Positions 15,267 to 23,277 of a stretch of 51,528 nt of DNA are shown here, piece by piece (within the stretch, counting starts at the first letter, position 1; every line of letters begins with the position of its first letter). The DNA comes from UBA9732 sp963599445. Its GTDB lineage: Bacteria; Spirochaetota; Spirochaetia; Sphaerochaetales; Sphaerochaetaceae. The notes beneath the pieces were generated by a model. It was not told the origin of the DNA. It searched no databases and was given only the letters and a program-made list of their open reading frames with translations. The DNA lies in assembly GCA_963599445.1 (NCBI GenBank), contig CAVBWZ010000018.1, forward strand, positions 1 through 51,528, read 5' to 3'. Both the position numbers and the translations under genes were made by a program.

Positions 15267-16076
15267 TCAAGGCTGCTTGCCAATGTAGGCCAGAATTCCT
15301 CCATCCACATATAGTATGTGACCATTGACGAAGTCCGATGCCTCTGAGGCCAAGAACAGCGCTGGTCCTTCAAGGTCCTTTGTCTCACCCCATCTTTCAG
15401 CTGGGGTCTTGGCTACTATGAAGCTGTCGAATGGATGCCTGCTGCCATCGGGCTGCCTTTCCCTAAGGGGTGCTGTCTGAGGGGTTGCAATGTAGCCGGG
15501 ACCTATGCCGTTGCACTGTATGTTGTATTTTCCGTACTCGGAGCATATGTTCCTCGTAAGCATCTTGAGCCCGCCCTTTGCCGCGGCATATGCACTTACG
15601 GTCTCCCTTCCAAGTTCGCTCATCATGGAGCATATGTTTATGATCTTTCCGCCGCCTTTCTTTATCATCGCTGGAATAACGGCTTTGGATACGATGAACG
15701 CTGCAACAAGGTCTATGTCCACGACCTGTCTGAAGTCCTCTACTGACATGTCGGTCATGGGGATTCTCTTTATGATCCCTGCGTTGTTCACCAGAATGTC
15801 CACGGTCTGGCCAAAGTCCTTTTCTATCATATCCCTTGTTGCAAGGACTTGGTCTTCGTTGGTTACATCGCACACGTAGCCTCTGACATCCTCAACCCCA
15901 TCCTTCCTGTATTCTTCAAGGGCTTTCTCGACACCATCCCTATGTCTGCTGTTGAAAGCTATCTTTGCGCCAGCCCTGGCATAGCAAAGGGCGATTGCAT
16001 AGCCAATTCCGTAGGTCGCACCTGTAACCCAGGCAAGCTTTCCTTCCAGTGAGAACTTGTTTTCAAGATATGTCAT
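15267..16076 (-). CDS. kduD: 2-dehydro-3-deoxy-D-gluconate 5-dehydrogenase (KduD) / gluconate 5-dehydrogenase-like SDR
   Basis: The 269-residue short-chain dehydrogenase has the cofactor motif VTGATYGIGYAIA, NNAGII, the catalytic Ser in NICSMMSELGRE and YAAAKGG (Tyr-x-x-x-Lys). The middle PMTDMSVEDFRQVVDIDLVA and the end FVNGHILYVDGGILAYIGK fit KduD and gluconate 5-dehydrogenase. KduD reduces 2,5-diketo-3-deoxygluconate to KDG. The divergent kduI gene and kdgK-eda nearby favour KduD. AGGAGG lies 7 nt before the ATG. Confidence 0.85.
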   Translation of the reverse strand: MTYLENKFSLEGKLAWVTGATYGIGYAIALCYARAGAKIAFNSRHRDGVEKALEEYRKDGVEDVRGYVCDVTNEDQVLATRDMIEKDFGQTVDILVNNAGIIKRIPMTDMSVEDFRQVVDIDLVAAFIVSKAVIPAMIKKGGGKIINICSMMSELGRETVSAYAAAKGGLKMLTRNICSEYGKYNIQCNGIGPGYIATPQTAPLRERQPDGSRHPFDSFIVAKTPAERWGETKDLEGPALFLASEASDFVNGHILYVDGGILAYIGKQP

Positions 16077-16245
16077 GAGAACCTCCTATTCTTTTATTTC
16101 GTTGTGTTCATTATGGAGACCTGCATCATCTCCTCCCATTTATTGTACCCTATAGTTCCCGTTTATGGTATACTTCAATTGCGTTGGAACAAGTTGCATT
16201 GAAACAAGCAAATGGCTAAACGTTCAAAACAAGGAGGATGTAGTT

Positions 16246-17088
16246 GTGGACATAAGGTATTCGACAGGCAAGGAGCCTTTCAAAAGAATGGACACCCAGG
16301 AGCTTAGGGATGAGTTCCTTATAACCGGAATATTCAAACCAAATGATGTAAGCGCGGTCTACTCACACGTGGACAGGATCGTGACTATGGGCGTCATGCC
16401 GTTGGACGAGTGCGTTGACATCGAGAAGAACATCGATCCTTGGAAGGACTTTGGCGTTTCGTATCTGCTTGAAAGGCGTGAACTTGGAGCCATAAACATA
16501 GGCGGTCCCGGCAAAGTCTTCGCAGATGGCGTAGAGTACGACATGGCCCATTTCGATGGACTCTACCTTCCAATGGGTACCAAGAAGGTCGAATTCAAAT
16601 CGAGCTCGCCTGAGGATCCCGCAAAGTTCTATGTAATAACCACACCCGCGCACACTCCAAAACCGGTGAAGCACATTCCGTATGAAATGGCGATTCACAA
16701 GCACCTTGGATCTCAGGCGACATCCAACGAAAGGACCATAAACCAGTACATACATCCAGACATCTTGGATACATGCCAGCTTTCAATGGGACTCACGCAT
16801 CTGGAGGAGGGCTCAGTGTGGAACACCATGCCTGTCCATACACATGAAAGGAGAATGGAAGTCTATTTCTATTTCGATGTCCCAAAAGACAACGTTGTGT
16901 TCCATTTCATGGGTGAACCAAACCAGACACGCCATATTGTCATGCACAACGAAGAGGCCGTTATCAACCCTTCGTGGTCCATACATTCGGGTTGCGGAAC
17001 TTCCAACTACACTTTCATATGGGCCATGTGCGGAGAGAACAGGGCCTATGACGATCAGGATTGGATCGAGACAGAGGACTTGAGGTGA
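16246..17088 (+). CDS. kduI: 5-keto-4-deoxyuronate isomerase
   Basis: From the GTG at 16246 (AAGGAGG 8 nt upstream) the product is 280 residues and begins (V/M)DIRYSTGKEPFKRMDTQE, as KduI proteins do; E. coli KduI is 278 residues. The cupin metal site is visible in HTHERRMEVYFYF (two His and a Glu) with a further His later. KduI converts 5-keto-4-deoxyuronate, from pectin or glycosaminoglycan unsaturated uronates, to 2,5-diketo-3-deoxygluconate, which KduD reduces. Upstream in-frame ATGs exist but lack the family start and a ribosome site. The gene is divergent from kduD. Confidence 0.92.
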   Translation: MDIRYSTGKEPFKRMDTQELRDEFLITGIFKPNDVSAVYSHVDRIVTMGVMPLDECVDIEKNIDPWKDFGVSYLLERRELGAINIGGPGKVFADGVEYDMAHFDGLYLPMGTKKVEFKSSSPEDPAKFYVITTPAHTPKPVKHIPYEMAIHKHLGSQATSNERTINQYIHPDILDTCQLSMGLTHLEEGSVWNTMPVHTHERRMEVYFYFDVPKDNVVFHFMGEPNQTRHIVMHNEEAVINPSWSIHSGCGTSNYTFIWAMCGENRAYDDQDWIETEDLR

Positions 17089-17891
17089 TATACGAAGAGA
17101 TTCCAATAGGCGATGCGCTTCTTAGGACCTACGTCCTTTCCAACTATGGCGAAATCGATGCTGGAAGAAGACGTGCTTTCATTCTGATCTGCCCTGGCGG
17201 TGCCTACAGGTTCTGCTCCAATAGGGAGGCAGAGGCTGTAGCCGTACGCTTCAACGCACTTGGTTACAACTGCGGAGTTCTCTTCTATTCCACCAACCAC
17301 GACGAGTACAATGCCGACAACGTATACAGTACTCTCTTTCCAAAGCCACAGGACGAGCTTTCAGAGGCTGTCGCATATGTAAGAGCGAACTCTGAGGTTT
17401 TGAATACGAATCCTGACAAGATTGCCGTAATGGGATTCTCGGCAGGAGGACATCTGGCGACAAGCCTAGGAGTCATGTGGCGGCATTACGGAGAACATTC
17501 AAAGCCAAATGCGTTGGTTCTGTGCTATCCAGTGATAACAAGCGGCCCATTTGCCCACGTTGAGTCGATTCGCCGTCTTGTTGGAACCAACGAGGCTCTT
17601 TTGGATAAGGTCTCCCTTGAAAAACAGGTTTCCAAGGATACACCTCCAACGTTCATATGGACGACAAGGACCGACCAATCGGTTCCATACGAGAATTCCG
17701 TGATGTTCGTTCAGGCCCTTGAGCGCAACAATGTCCCAGTTCGTTTCAAACTGTATGAAGAAGGTGGCCATGGCTTGTCTTTGGGCACTCAAGAGGTCTA
17801 CGATGCATCAAGGACTCCCGTGAAGGTCGTCCAAGACTGGCCTGAGCTTGCGGACTCGTTTCTTGTAGAAACCTTTGGTTCCAGGTACTGA
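17085..17891 (+). CDS. Alpha/beta hydrolase, acetylesterase-like
   Basis: The 268-residue enzyme has the oxyanion element CPGGAYRFCSNREAE, the nucleophile elbow GFSAGGHLATSLG, the acid in TRTDQSVPYENS and the catalytic His in EEGGHGLSLGT. The pattern fits the BD-FAE/acetyl-xylan-esterase-like group of small esterases with no signal peptide, so it is cytoplasmic. In the uronate locus it could remove acetyl groups from imported oligouronates; this is inferred. The GTG start overlaps the kduI stop (GTGA) with AGAGGA 6 nt upstream. Confidence 0.8.
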   Translation: MIYEEIPIGDALLRTYVLSNYGEIDAGRRRAFILICPGGAYRFCSNREAEAVAVRFNALGYNCGVLFYSTNHDEYNADNVYSTLFPKPQDELSEAVAYVRANSEVLNTNPDKIAVMGFSAGGHLATSLGVMWRHYGEHSKPNALVLCYPVITSGPFAHVESIRRLVGTNEALLDKVSLEKQVSKDTPPTFIWTTRTDQSVPYENSVMFVQALERNNVPVRFKLYEEGGHGLSLGTQEVYDASRTPVKVVQDWPELADSFLVETFGSRY

Positions 17892-17892
17892 C

Positions 17893-18654
17893 ATGCAAAA
17901 GCTCTACGACCGTGCGGACATCTACGACCTCATAGAAAGCGACAGACGAACCGAGATAATCAGGGAGGATTGGAAGGCCTTCCTTGGAGACAGGAAGATA
18001 GGGACCCTTCTTGATGTAAGCATAGGTTCCGGCGGTATGACGCTGCCGCTTCAGGATCTTGGCGTTGAAGTATATGGCTCGGACCTAAGCGAAGCCATGC
18101 TTGGGCGATGCCAAAGCAAAGCCACGGCGAAAGGAAAGCCCATAGAACTCAAGCAATGCGATTTCAGAGACCTCTCCGTATGGGGCGATAGACTCTTCGA
18201 CTGCGTTGCAAGCACAGGAAACTCACTTGCATACGTCAACAATGAGGATGTCCTGAAGACCCTTGGCGAAATGGACTCCCACGTGAAACCCGGAGGCTAC
18301 ATATGCTTCGATTCCCGCAATTGGGAGAAGATCCAACGCGAAAGGCAGCGGTTCTATTTCTACAACCCGTTCTTCCACGGCGACACACGGGTCAACCTGG
18401 TGCAGGTATGGGACCACAACGCAGACGGAAGCATCACATTCAACCTGCTGTACTCGTTCGAACGTGACAACAAGGTCATCCAACGGGAGGTCTTCGAGGA
18501 ATACTACAACCCATTCCCACTCGGATTGGTCATGAATGGGCTCCTTTCATTGGGATACGAAAACATTTGTCTAAGCCCCGTGCCTAGCAATCATCCCAAG
18601 ACCGATGTCTCAGAGCTGGACTGGTACAGAATAATAGCCCAAAAGAAGCATTGA
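17893..18654 (+). CDS. SAM-dependent class I methyltransferase
   Basis: The 253-residue protein has the SAM-binding motif I LLDVSIGSGGMTLPLQDLG, motif II EVYGSDLSEAMLGRCQ and the following CDFRDLSVWGDRLFDCVAS. The remainder (DSHVKPGGYICFDSRNWEKI) is typical of the methyltransferase domain 25/11 groups. The substrate is unknown. It is one nucleotide after the hydrolase stop and so belongs to the kduI operon; what methylation has to do with uronate use is not evident. Confidence 0.8.
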   Translation: MQKLYDRADIYDLIESDRRTEIIREDWKAFLGDRKIGTLLDVSIGSGGMTLPLQDLGVEVYGSDLSEAMLGRCQSKATAKGKPIELKQCDFRDLSVWGDRLFDCVASTGNSLAYVNNEDVLKTLGEMDSHVKPGGYICFDSRNWEKIQRERQRFYFYNPFFHGDTRVNLVQVWDHNADGSITFNLLYSFERDNKVIQREVFEEYYNPFPLGLVMNGLLSLGYENICLSPVPSNHPKTDVSELDWYRIIAQKKH

Positions 18655-18678
18655 CAATTGGATTTCTTAGGTTAGACT
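18651..18678 (+). promoter_or_regulatory. Promoter of the flavin reductase-like gene
   Basis: A consensus TTGACA (18651-18656, overlapping the methyltransferase stop) is followed after 16 bp by TAGACT (18673-18678). The next gene has ribosome site AGGAGG. Confidence 0.6.
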
Positions 18679-18713
18679 GTAAATGACGGCATCGTCACAC
18701 AGGAGGACTGGAT

Positions 18714-19640
18714 ATGTCAAGCTTTGAAAACCTACGCGTTGTGGACAACTTCTATCAAACATCGCTCTTTTTCCCAATGCCAACCGTTGTGGTGAGTACG
18801 CTCTGCGAGGATGGCTCCACATCGCTTGGACCGTATTCTCTGGTGGCTCCGTACTACATTGCAGGCAAGGACTATTATGCAATGCTGCTTTGCTGCCGCA
18901 ATTCGTCCAACACGGCGCAGAACATCCTTAGAAACGGCAAATGCGCCCTGAATTTCATCGATGACAAACCTTCCACCTTCAAGGAATGCGTGAAGCTCAG
19001 CTGGCCGGGTGACAAGCCACAGGACAAGATGCCAAAATGCGGTTTCCGCCTTGAGAAAAGCCTTATTGAAGAGGAGACGGGCGAGAAGCGTCCGCAGGTC
19101 CTGACCGATGCCATCGAGGCCATCGAGTGCACGTGGGTACGCGAGCTTGATGGTGCACAGAACGACAAACCCGGTGTATTGGACGGCTACGAAGGTCCGT
19201 ACCATGATTTCAACGGAATAACAAGTAAGTTCGGAGCCCATTTCATCCTTAAGATTGACAGGATCCTCATGAAGCAGAAGTATAGGGATGCAATCATAAA
19301 CGGTGTCAAGGCATCCGATTTTCCACCGCTTCCAGTCGATTACGGCTACAGGGACAGCAAGAACTTCTGGTTCCATAGAAAGAGAAGGATGCGTGCAGAG
19401 CTTCTTCCAATCAGAAAGCAGTCGTTGGAATCCGTCCGCTATGCCGCAAACAGGGCCGATGACACGGTCAAATTCACAGACGATGCCCTTCAGACCATTC
19501 TGAACGTTCCAAGGGTATTCCTTCCTGTCGTACTCAAAGGCTGCGTTGCCTGGGCAAAGGAGAACAACGTGACGCTCGTGACGGCTGAGCACATGAAGAT
19601 AATCAACGACAAGAGAAGCAAGGAAAAAAGCAAGAAATAA
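18714..19640 (+). CDS. Flavin reductase-like FMN-binding protein with C-terminal PCP_red-like domain
   Basis: The first 190 or so residues form a flavin reductase-like split barrel (FPMPTVVVSTLCEDGSTSLG, NTAQNILRNGKCALNFID, FHFILKIDR-type strand at about 180). The C-terminal 55 residues (VKFTDDALQTILNVPRVF, VLKGCVAWAKENNVTLVTAE) resemble the small PCP_red domain found at the end of protochlorophyllide/light-independent reductases and as an add-on in other anaerobic redox proteins. It probably binds FMN and takes part in electron transfer or detoxification. Substrate unknown. AGGAGG precedes the ATG, and the next gene begins 21 bp downstream. Confidence 0.75.
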   Translation: MSSFENLRVVDNFYQTSLFFPMPTVVVSTLCEDGSTSLGPYSLVAPYYIAGKDYYAMLLCCRNSSNTAQNILRNGKCALNFIDDKPSTFKECVKLSWPGDKPQDKMPKCGFRLEKSLIEEETGEKRPQVLTDAIEAIECTWVRELDGAQNDKPGVLDGYEGPYHDFNGITSKFGAHFILKIDRILMKQKYRDAIINGVKASDFPPLPVDYGYRDSKNFWFHRKRRMRAELLPIRKQSLESVRYAANRADDTVKFTDDALQTILNVPRVFLPVVLKGCVAWAKENNVTLVTAEHMKIINDKRSKEKSKK

Positions 19641-19661
19641 GGTCGAAAAGCAGGGGGTTGT

Positions 19662-20387
19662 ATGTACGATTTTTCCATTCCAATGGCAATCATGGACTAT
19701 GTGCCTGTGTTCTTCTTTGGCATTACGATGCTGATTCTCCAGTGGTCGCTCTATACCTCCATGTACAAGGGCGCATATGCATTGTTTGCAGCTGGAACGA
19801 TAAACATATTCTTTGCAGGCTTCCTCAAAGCCACATGGAAGCTCTTCTATGCTGCAGGACTGTGCAACTTCTACCTTTTGAACGAGATGTTCCTTCCTTT
19901 CCAGTCGTTTGGTTTCCTCCTTATGGGTGCAGGGCTTCTGGGAATGGTGTTCACAAAGGGTAGGCTTGACGAGAAGAGGACGATGCATAGAGTCGTCGCT
20001 GTCTTCGTTTCCATCTTTGCGGTATTCCTTTTGGTTTCCTTGGTCTTTGCCCTGACCCATGGAAAGAGTGGAGTCCCTGTTGATTTCAGAGGTACGATGA
20101 TCTTCATCTTCATGATGGTAAGTGGACTTGGTTGCCTTTGCACAATCCTTTCGATCATCTCCGTCAGGCTTGGAAAACCTTGGCTCATCGTTTTCTTCGT
20201 CCTTTCCTTCCTGCTTTCGCTCACAATGGGGTATCTGTCAAGCCATGACAGCCACAGTGCAGCGATAAACTGGATAGAGGAGAGCGTGAACACATGTTCG
20301 CAGCTTTCTCTCATGCTTGGAGCCATGATGCTTCACAAGAATGGACTCAGGGGATTCGACTTCCACAAGGTGAGAAGGGAAAGGTAG
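19662..20387 (+). CDS. Seven-helix integral membrane protein of unknown function
   Basis: I do not recognise the family. The 241-residue protein has about seven hydrophobic segments, with a short cytoplasmic loop TKGRLDEKRTMHR and a basic C-terminal tail FHKVRRER. Conserved-looking polar spots are HDSHSAA and WIEESVNTCSQ. AGGGGG lies before the ATG. It probably shares the transcript of the flavin reductase-like gene; no enzymatic motif is visible. Confidence 0.6.
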   Translation: MYDFSIPMAIMDYVPVFFFGITMLILQWSLYTSMYKGAYALFAAGTINIFFAGFLKATWKLFYAAGLCNFYLLNEMFLPFQSFGFLLMGAGLLGMVFTKGRLDEKRTMHRVVAVFVSIFAVFLLVSLVFALTHGKSGVPVDFRGTMIFIFMMVSGLGCLCTILSIISVRLGKPWLIVFFVLSFLLSLTMGYLSSHDSHSAAINWIEESVNTCSQLSLMLGAMMLHKNGLRGFDFHKVRRER

Positions 20388-20398
20388 TCTTTATTGGT

Positions 20399-21412
20399 TT
20401 AGGGAGTGTCTTGGTTTGAGAGCTTGGAAATCGCTTTCACTTCTGCAAAGGACCTTCTTCTTATCTCCTTGCTGGTGCATGTTCTGACATAGAAGCGGTT
20501 TCCCCTCATTTCCGCGAATTGTAGATACAAATCCTGGGAGTAGAGGGTTTCGAACAATCGGTTCTCCTCATATTTTGGTGAGTATATGCGGCCGCCGTAT
20601 GCTTCCAAGAGGTATGGGTAGGTTGTGTACATCCGTATATCCACTCTGTCATCAAGGCTCTTGAGCATCATTGGAAAAGTTCCCGAGCAACCTGACTCGA
20701 CTACGATGATGCGCTTGCTGTCGATTTCCTTCAACATTCCAGTAAACGTTTCCTCTACTATTGGATACTTCCTGAGCGTAGCCCTTATCTTTGGCAATGC
20801 AGCCTTGCAGAACCCCTCGAAGCATTTGCTTTCACCCGATTCCAAGGCATTGTAGATGGATGCCCGTATTTCATCGTCTACGTCCGCTTCACATGTCATC
20901 TGCTCCAATGTCTTTCTCCCCAAAAGCCACGGATATATGTTCGTTCTTACCTTGCTTTGGTAGTAGACATATGGCAGAAGGGTGTCGCGGAAAAGGAATA
21001 TGTATGAGGTGTCGTTTTCGTATCCAATCCATTTGCAGAAGCAAGCCAGTTCATTCAGAAAAGCATCGTACCTTACGTCTTGGTTTTTGTTTGCTTTGTT
21101 GGTGAGTTCTTGGATTGCGTCTGTCAACTCAATCACGTTTGGGTTGTATTCCACTTCTTTGTCTTTAGGTATCCTGTGCGGTTCCGGAAATGGTTCTGCA
21201 TGGTTGAGCTCGATGTAGTTCCTTAGACGTGAAATGCCGTGGCAGGAGGTTTCAAGCGAAGTGGTCAGTCCCGTATAGCCTTCATCCAACAGGTCGTCGA
21301 GTATTTTCAGCAGTTGCTTTGCATGGTAGATTGTATGTTCGTTGGCCTCTGCGTTTTCAATATGTGAGATTTCATTTGTGAAATAATCTAGGTTGTAAGA
21401 GAGAAATCCCAT
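20399..21412 (-). CDS. Conserved cytoplasmic protein of unknown function (337 aa)
   Basis: I do not recognise this protein. The N-terminal half is helical and acidic; the C-terminal half has an alternating strand-helix pattern around RIIVVESGCSGTFPMMLKSL and DIRMYTTYPYLLEAYGGRIY that suggests a Rossmann-like or phosphoribosyltransferase-like fold, with an exposed Ser-Gly-Cys-Ser-Gly-Thr loop. There is no signal peptide. GAAGGAGG is 9 nt before the ATG. The gene is divergent from the DUF5058 operon and its 5' region abuts the short-tandem array starting at 21471. Confidence 0.6.
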   Translation of the reverse strand: MGFLSYNLDYFTNEISHIENAEANEHTIYHAKQLLKILDDLLDEGYTGLTTSLETSCHGISRLRNYIELNHAEPFPEPHRIPKDKEVEYNPNVIELTDAIQELTNKANKNQDVRYDAFLNELACFCKWIGYENDTSYIFLFRDTLLPYVYYQSKVRTNIYPWLLGRKTLEQMTCEADVDDEIRASIYNALESGESKCFEGFCKAALPKIRATLRKYPIVEETFTGMLKEIDSKRIIVVESGCSGTFPMMLKSLDDRVDIRMYTTYPYLLEAYGGRIYSPKYEENRLFETLYSQDLYLQFAEMRGNRFYVRTCTSKEIRRRSFAEVKAISKLSNQDTP

Positions 21413-21470
21413 CTTTCGCAGCCTCCTTCAATACGGATGCATTATACACACCTTGTTTCCTTTCAACAAT

Positions 21471-21530
21471 TGGCGTATGTTGGTGCATCATGGCATATCA
21501 AGGCGTATGAAGGCGTATCACGGCGCATCA
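21471..21530 (+). repeat. 10-bp tandem array (six units, about NGGCGYATCA)
   Basis: Six consecutive 10-bp units run without interruption, for example TGGTGCATCA, AGGCGTATGA and CGGCGCATCA. The same unit in reverse orientation makes the array at 44461-44530. It is immediately followed by the 9-bp array at 21534. Together they fill most of the 306-bp divergent intergenic region. Confidence 0.75.
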
Positions 21531-21533
21531 GAG

Positions 21534-21641
21534 TTCAACCGCCTTCAAGCGTCTTAAGCGTCTCATCCGCCACAACCGCCATATAAGTCTCAAGTGCCTC
21601 AAGCGCCACATGAGCCACATGAGCCCTAAGCGCCCCGTTGG
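21534..21641 (+). repeat. 9-bp tandem array (about twelve units, near CNYAAGCGY)
   Basis: Twelve contiguous 9-bp units, examples CTTCAAGCG, TCTTAAGCG, CCACAACCG, CCTCAAGCG and two identical CCACATGAG. Unit sequence matches the arms around the transposase gene at 37767-38495. The period is exactly nine throughout, and the units are degenerate, so this is neither a CRISPR nor a perfect satellite. Confidence 0.75.
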
Positions 21642-21668
21642 CCCTGCGCACTCCATATGTCACTCCAA

Positions 21669-21698
21669 TTGCACGTTTGCATTGCACTGTGGTAGAAT
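21669..21698 (+). promoter_or_regulatory. Promoter of the DUF5058 operon
   Basis: TTGCAC (21669-21674) and TAGAAT (21693-21698) are separated by 18 bp, 20 bp before the start codon; ribosome site AGGGGG. Confidence 0.55.
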
Positions 21699-21718
21699 GG
21701 CCAAAACAGGGGGTTGAT

Positions 21719-22531
21719 ATGTCTTCGTTCTCCATTCTGCAGGCGCTCAACAGTGCGCCTTTGTATCTGATATGCGGTGGGATAATCGCATTCGTTGCTG
21801 TGATATGCATCATTTTCCTTATAAGGGCCTATAGGGCGGGGATTGCCATGGGAATGGACAAGGGCAAGATGAAGACCGTCATAACTTCAAGCGCCACGTT
21901 CTCCTTGCTTCCAAGTGTTGGAATCCTCCTTGGAGTCATAGCTCTGTCTGGAAGCCTTGGCATACCATGGCCTTGGCTTAGACTGTCTGTCATTGGTGCT
22001 CTTCACTACGAGACGCAGGTGGCGCAGGCCGCTGCGGAGCAGGTTGGGCTTTCAAGCCTATCGGCTGCGGAAATGACACCCCAAGCTTTCACTACCATAG
22101 CTCTTTTGATGAGCATTTGCATAATGTGGGGCATGGTTCTCTCTGTATTCCTCAACAAGGGATACCTCAAGAAGATAAGCGGTTCAAAAAAGAACGAGGT
22201 CAAGGAAGTTTCGACGACCAATCCAAGCGACTTGGACAACAAGAAGGGTGGATTTGCAGACAAAGCCATGACGGCAATGTTCATAGGTCTTGTTGGTGCG
22301 TACGTTGCTTCCTATATTGGCGGGTTCGTTTCAGGCGGCGCCCAGAACGGAGGCGGAATCTTCAGGTTCCGCGGTGATTGGGTGCCGTTGGTGGTCGTAG
22401 CGGCATCGGCCTTGTCCATGGCGCTTTTCATTTGGCTGTCTGAAAAGAAGAAGCTGGCGTGGGTGGACAACTTCTCCATTGCGGGAAGCATGATCGTTGG
22501 CATGGCGGCTGCAGTCGTTGTGAGTCTGTGA
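21719..22531 (+). CDS. DUF5058-family membrane protein (putative transporter subunit)
   Basis: The 270-residue product has about six to seven membrane segments: PLYLICGGIIAFVAVICII at the N-terminus, TFSLLPSVGILLGVIALSGS, TIALLMSICIMWGMVLSVFL, and three more in the last third. The stretch LPSVGILLGVIALSGSLGIP with PWPWLRLSVIGA is what I associate with DUF5058, a family found beside a second small membrane protein and often near amidohydrolases or peptidases. Substrate unknown. The start at 21719 is supported by AGGGGG; the next gene follows after 11 bp with GAGGAGG. Confidence 0.75.
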   Translation: MSSFSILQALNSAPLYLICGGIIAFVAVICIIFLIRAYRAGIAMGMDKGKMKTVITSSATFSLLPSVGILLGVIALSGSLGIPWPWLRLSVIGALHYETQVAQAAAEQVGLSSLSAAEMTPQAFTTIALLMSICIMWGMVLSVFLNKGYLKKISGSKKNEVKEVSTTNPSDLDNKKGGFADKAMTAMFIGLVGAYVASYIGGFVSGGAQNGGGIFRFRGDWVPLVVVAASALSMALFIWLSEKKKLAWVDNFSIAGSMIVGMAAAVVVSL

Positions 22532-22542
22532 GGAGGCCGGCC

Positions 22543-22617
22543 ATGAACAATCCAAACATGAAGAACGCAAACATGAACAATACAAACGTGAAAAATGCAA
22601 ACGTGAAGGATGAAAAC
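22543..22617 (+). repeat. 15-bp tandem repeat inside the coding region
   Basis: Five consecutive 15-bp copies, each beginning (A/G)TGAA and ending AAC, encode the pentapeptide repeats at the N-terminus. Copy-number change would be in frame. Confidence 0.8.
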
Positions 22618-23277
22618 GCCTACTTCGAAAGATACAACGACATGACGCACGTCCTTGGAAGGATTTTCACGACCATTGTGCTTGTCATGCTGGTTGGTGC
22701 GCCTTTCCTTATTGGAAAGATACTTGGTGCCATGCCGGATCTCAAGGCCACGGCCAAGGGATTCCTGTCCGTTGGAATAATCTGGACGGTGAGCAGCATA
22801 GTGGAGTTCCTTGTCTATACTCCAATGCTTGGTGCTGGCGGCAGCTATCTTGCCTTCATAACGGGAAACCTCATAAACATGAAGATACCATGCGCCGTCA
22901 ATGCAAGGGACATCGTTGGCGCAAAGAGCGGAACTCCTGAGAACGAGATAATCTCTACGCTTTCGATAGCCACTTCTTCGCTTGTCACAGTATTGGTCCT
23001 TGCCCTTGGTGTACTGCTTCTGCAGCCTCTTCAGCCTGTCCTCCAGAGCGAGGTGCTGCAGCCCGCATTCTCAAATGTCGTTGCTGCATTGTTCGGAGCC
23101 ATGGCCTACAAGTACTTCAGAGGCAACATGGACATTGCGGCCATTCCGCTTACGTTCCTGTGTCTGCTCTTCATATTCGTGCCATCGCTTACAAGTTCGA
23201 CGAGCTTCATGATAATCCCAGGCGGCGGACTTGCAATCCTCATTTCCTGGCTCAAGTTCAAGAAGCGCAATGCATAG
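22543..23277 (+). CDS. Membrane protein, partner of the DUF5058 protein
   Basis: The 244-residue protein has about six membrane segments (IFTTIVLVMLVGAPFLIGKI, FLSVGIIWTVSSIVEFLVY and others), a central MKIPCAVNARDIVGAKSGTP loop and a late hydrophobic pair. It is probably the second subunit of a two-component carrier with the preceding gene. The first 25 residues are an Asn-rich hydrophilic tail made of five pentapeptides (MNNPN, MKNAN, MNNTN, VKNAN, VKDEN). The gene following overlaps its end by 8 bp. Confidence 0.65.
   Translation: MNNPNMKNANMNNTNVKNANVKDENAYFERYNDMTHVLGRIFTTIVLVMLVGAPFLIGKILGAMPDLKATAKGFLSVGIIWTVSSIVEFLVYTPMLGAGGSYLAFITGNLINMKIPCAVNARDIVGAKSGTPENEIISTLSIATSSLVTVLVLALGVLLLQPLQPVLQSEVLQPAFSNVVAALFGAMAYKYFRGNMDIAAIPLTFLCLLFIFVPSLTSSTSFMIIPGGGLAILISWLKFKKRNA

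Noticed and set aside
18732..20060. Long minus-strand open frame of 442 codons
   Set aside because: It lies antisense to two good genes, has a composition with many Cys and His typical of shadow frames, and no recognisable motif.
21471..21641. The regular arrays could be CRISPR repeats
   Set aside because: Units are 9 or 10 bp, directly abutting, with no spacers and no cas genes nearby.
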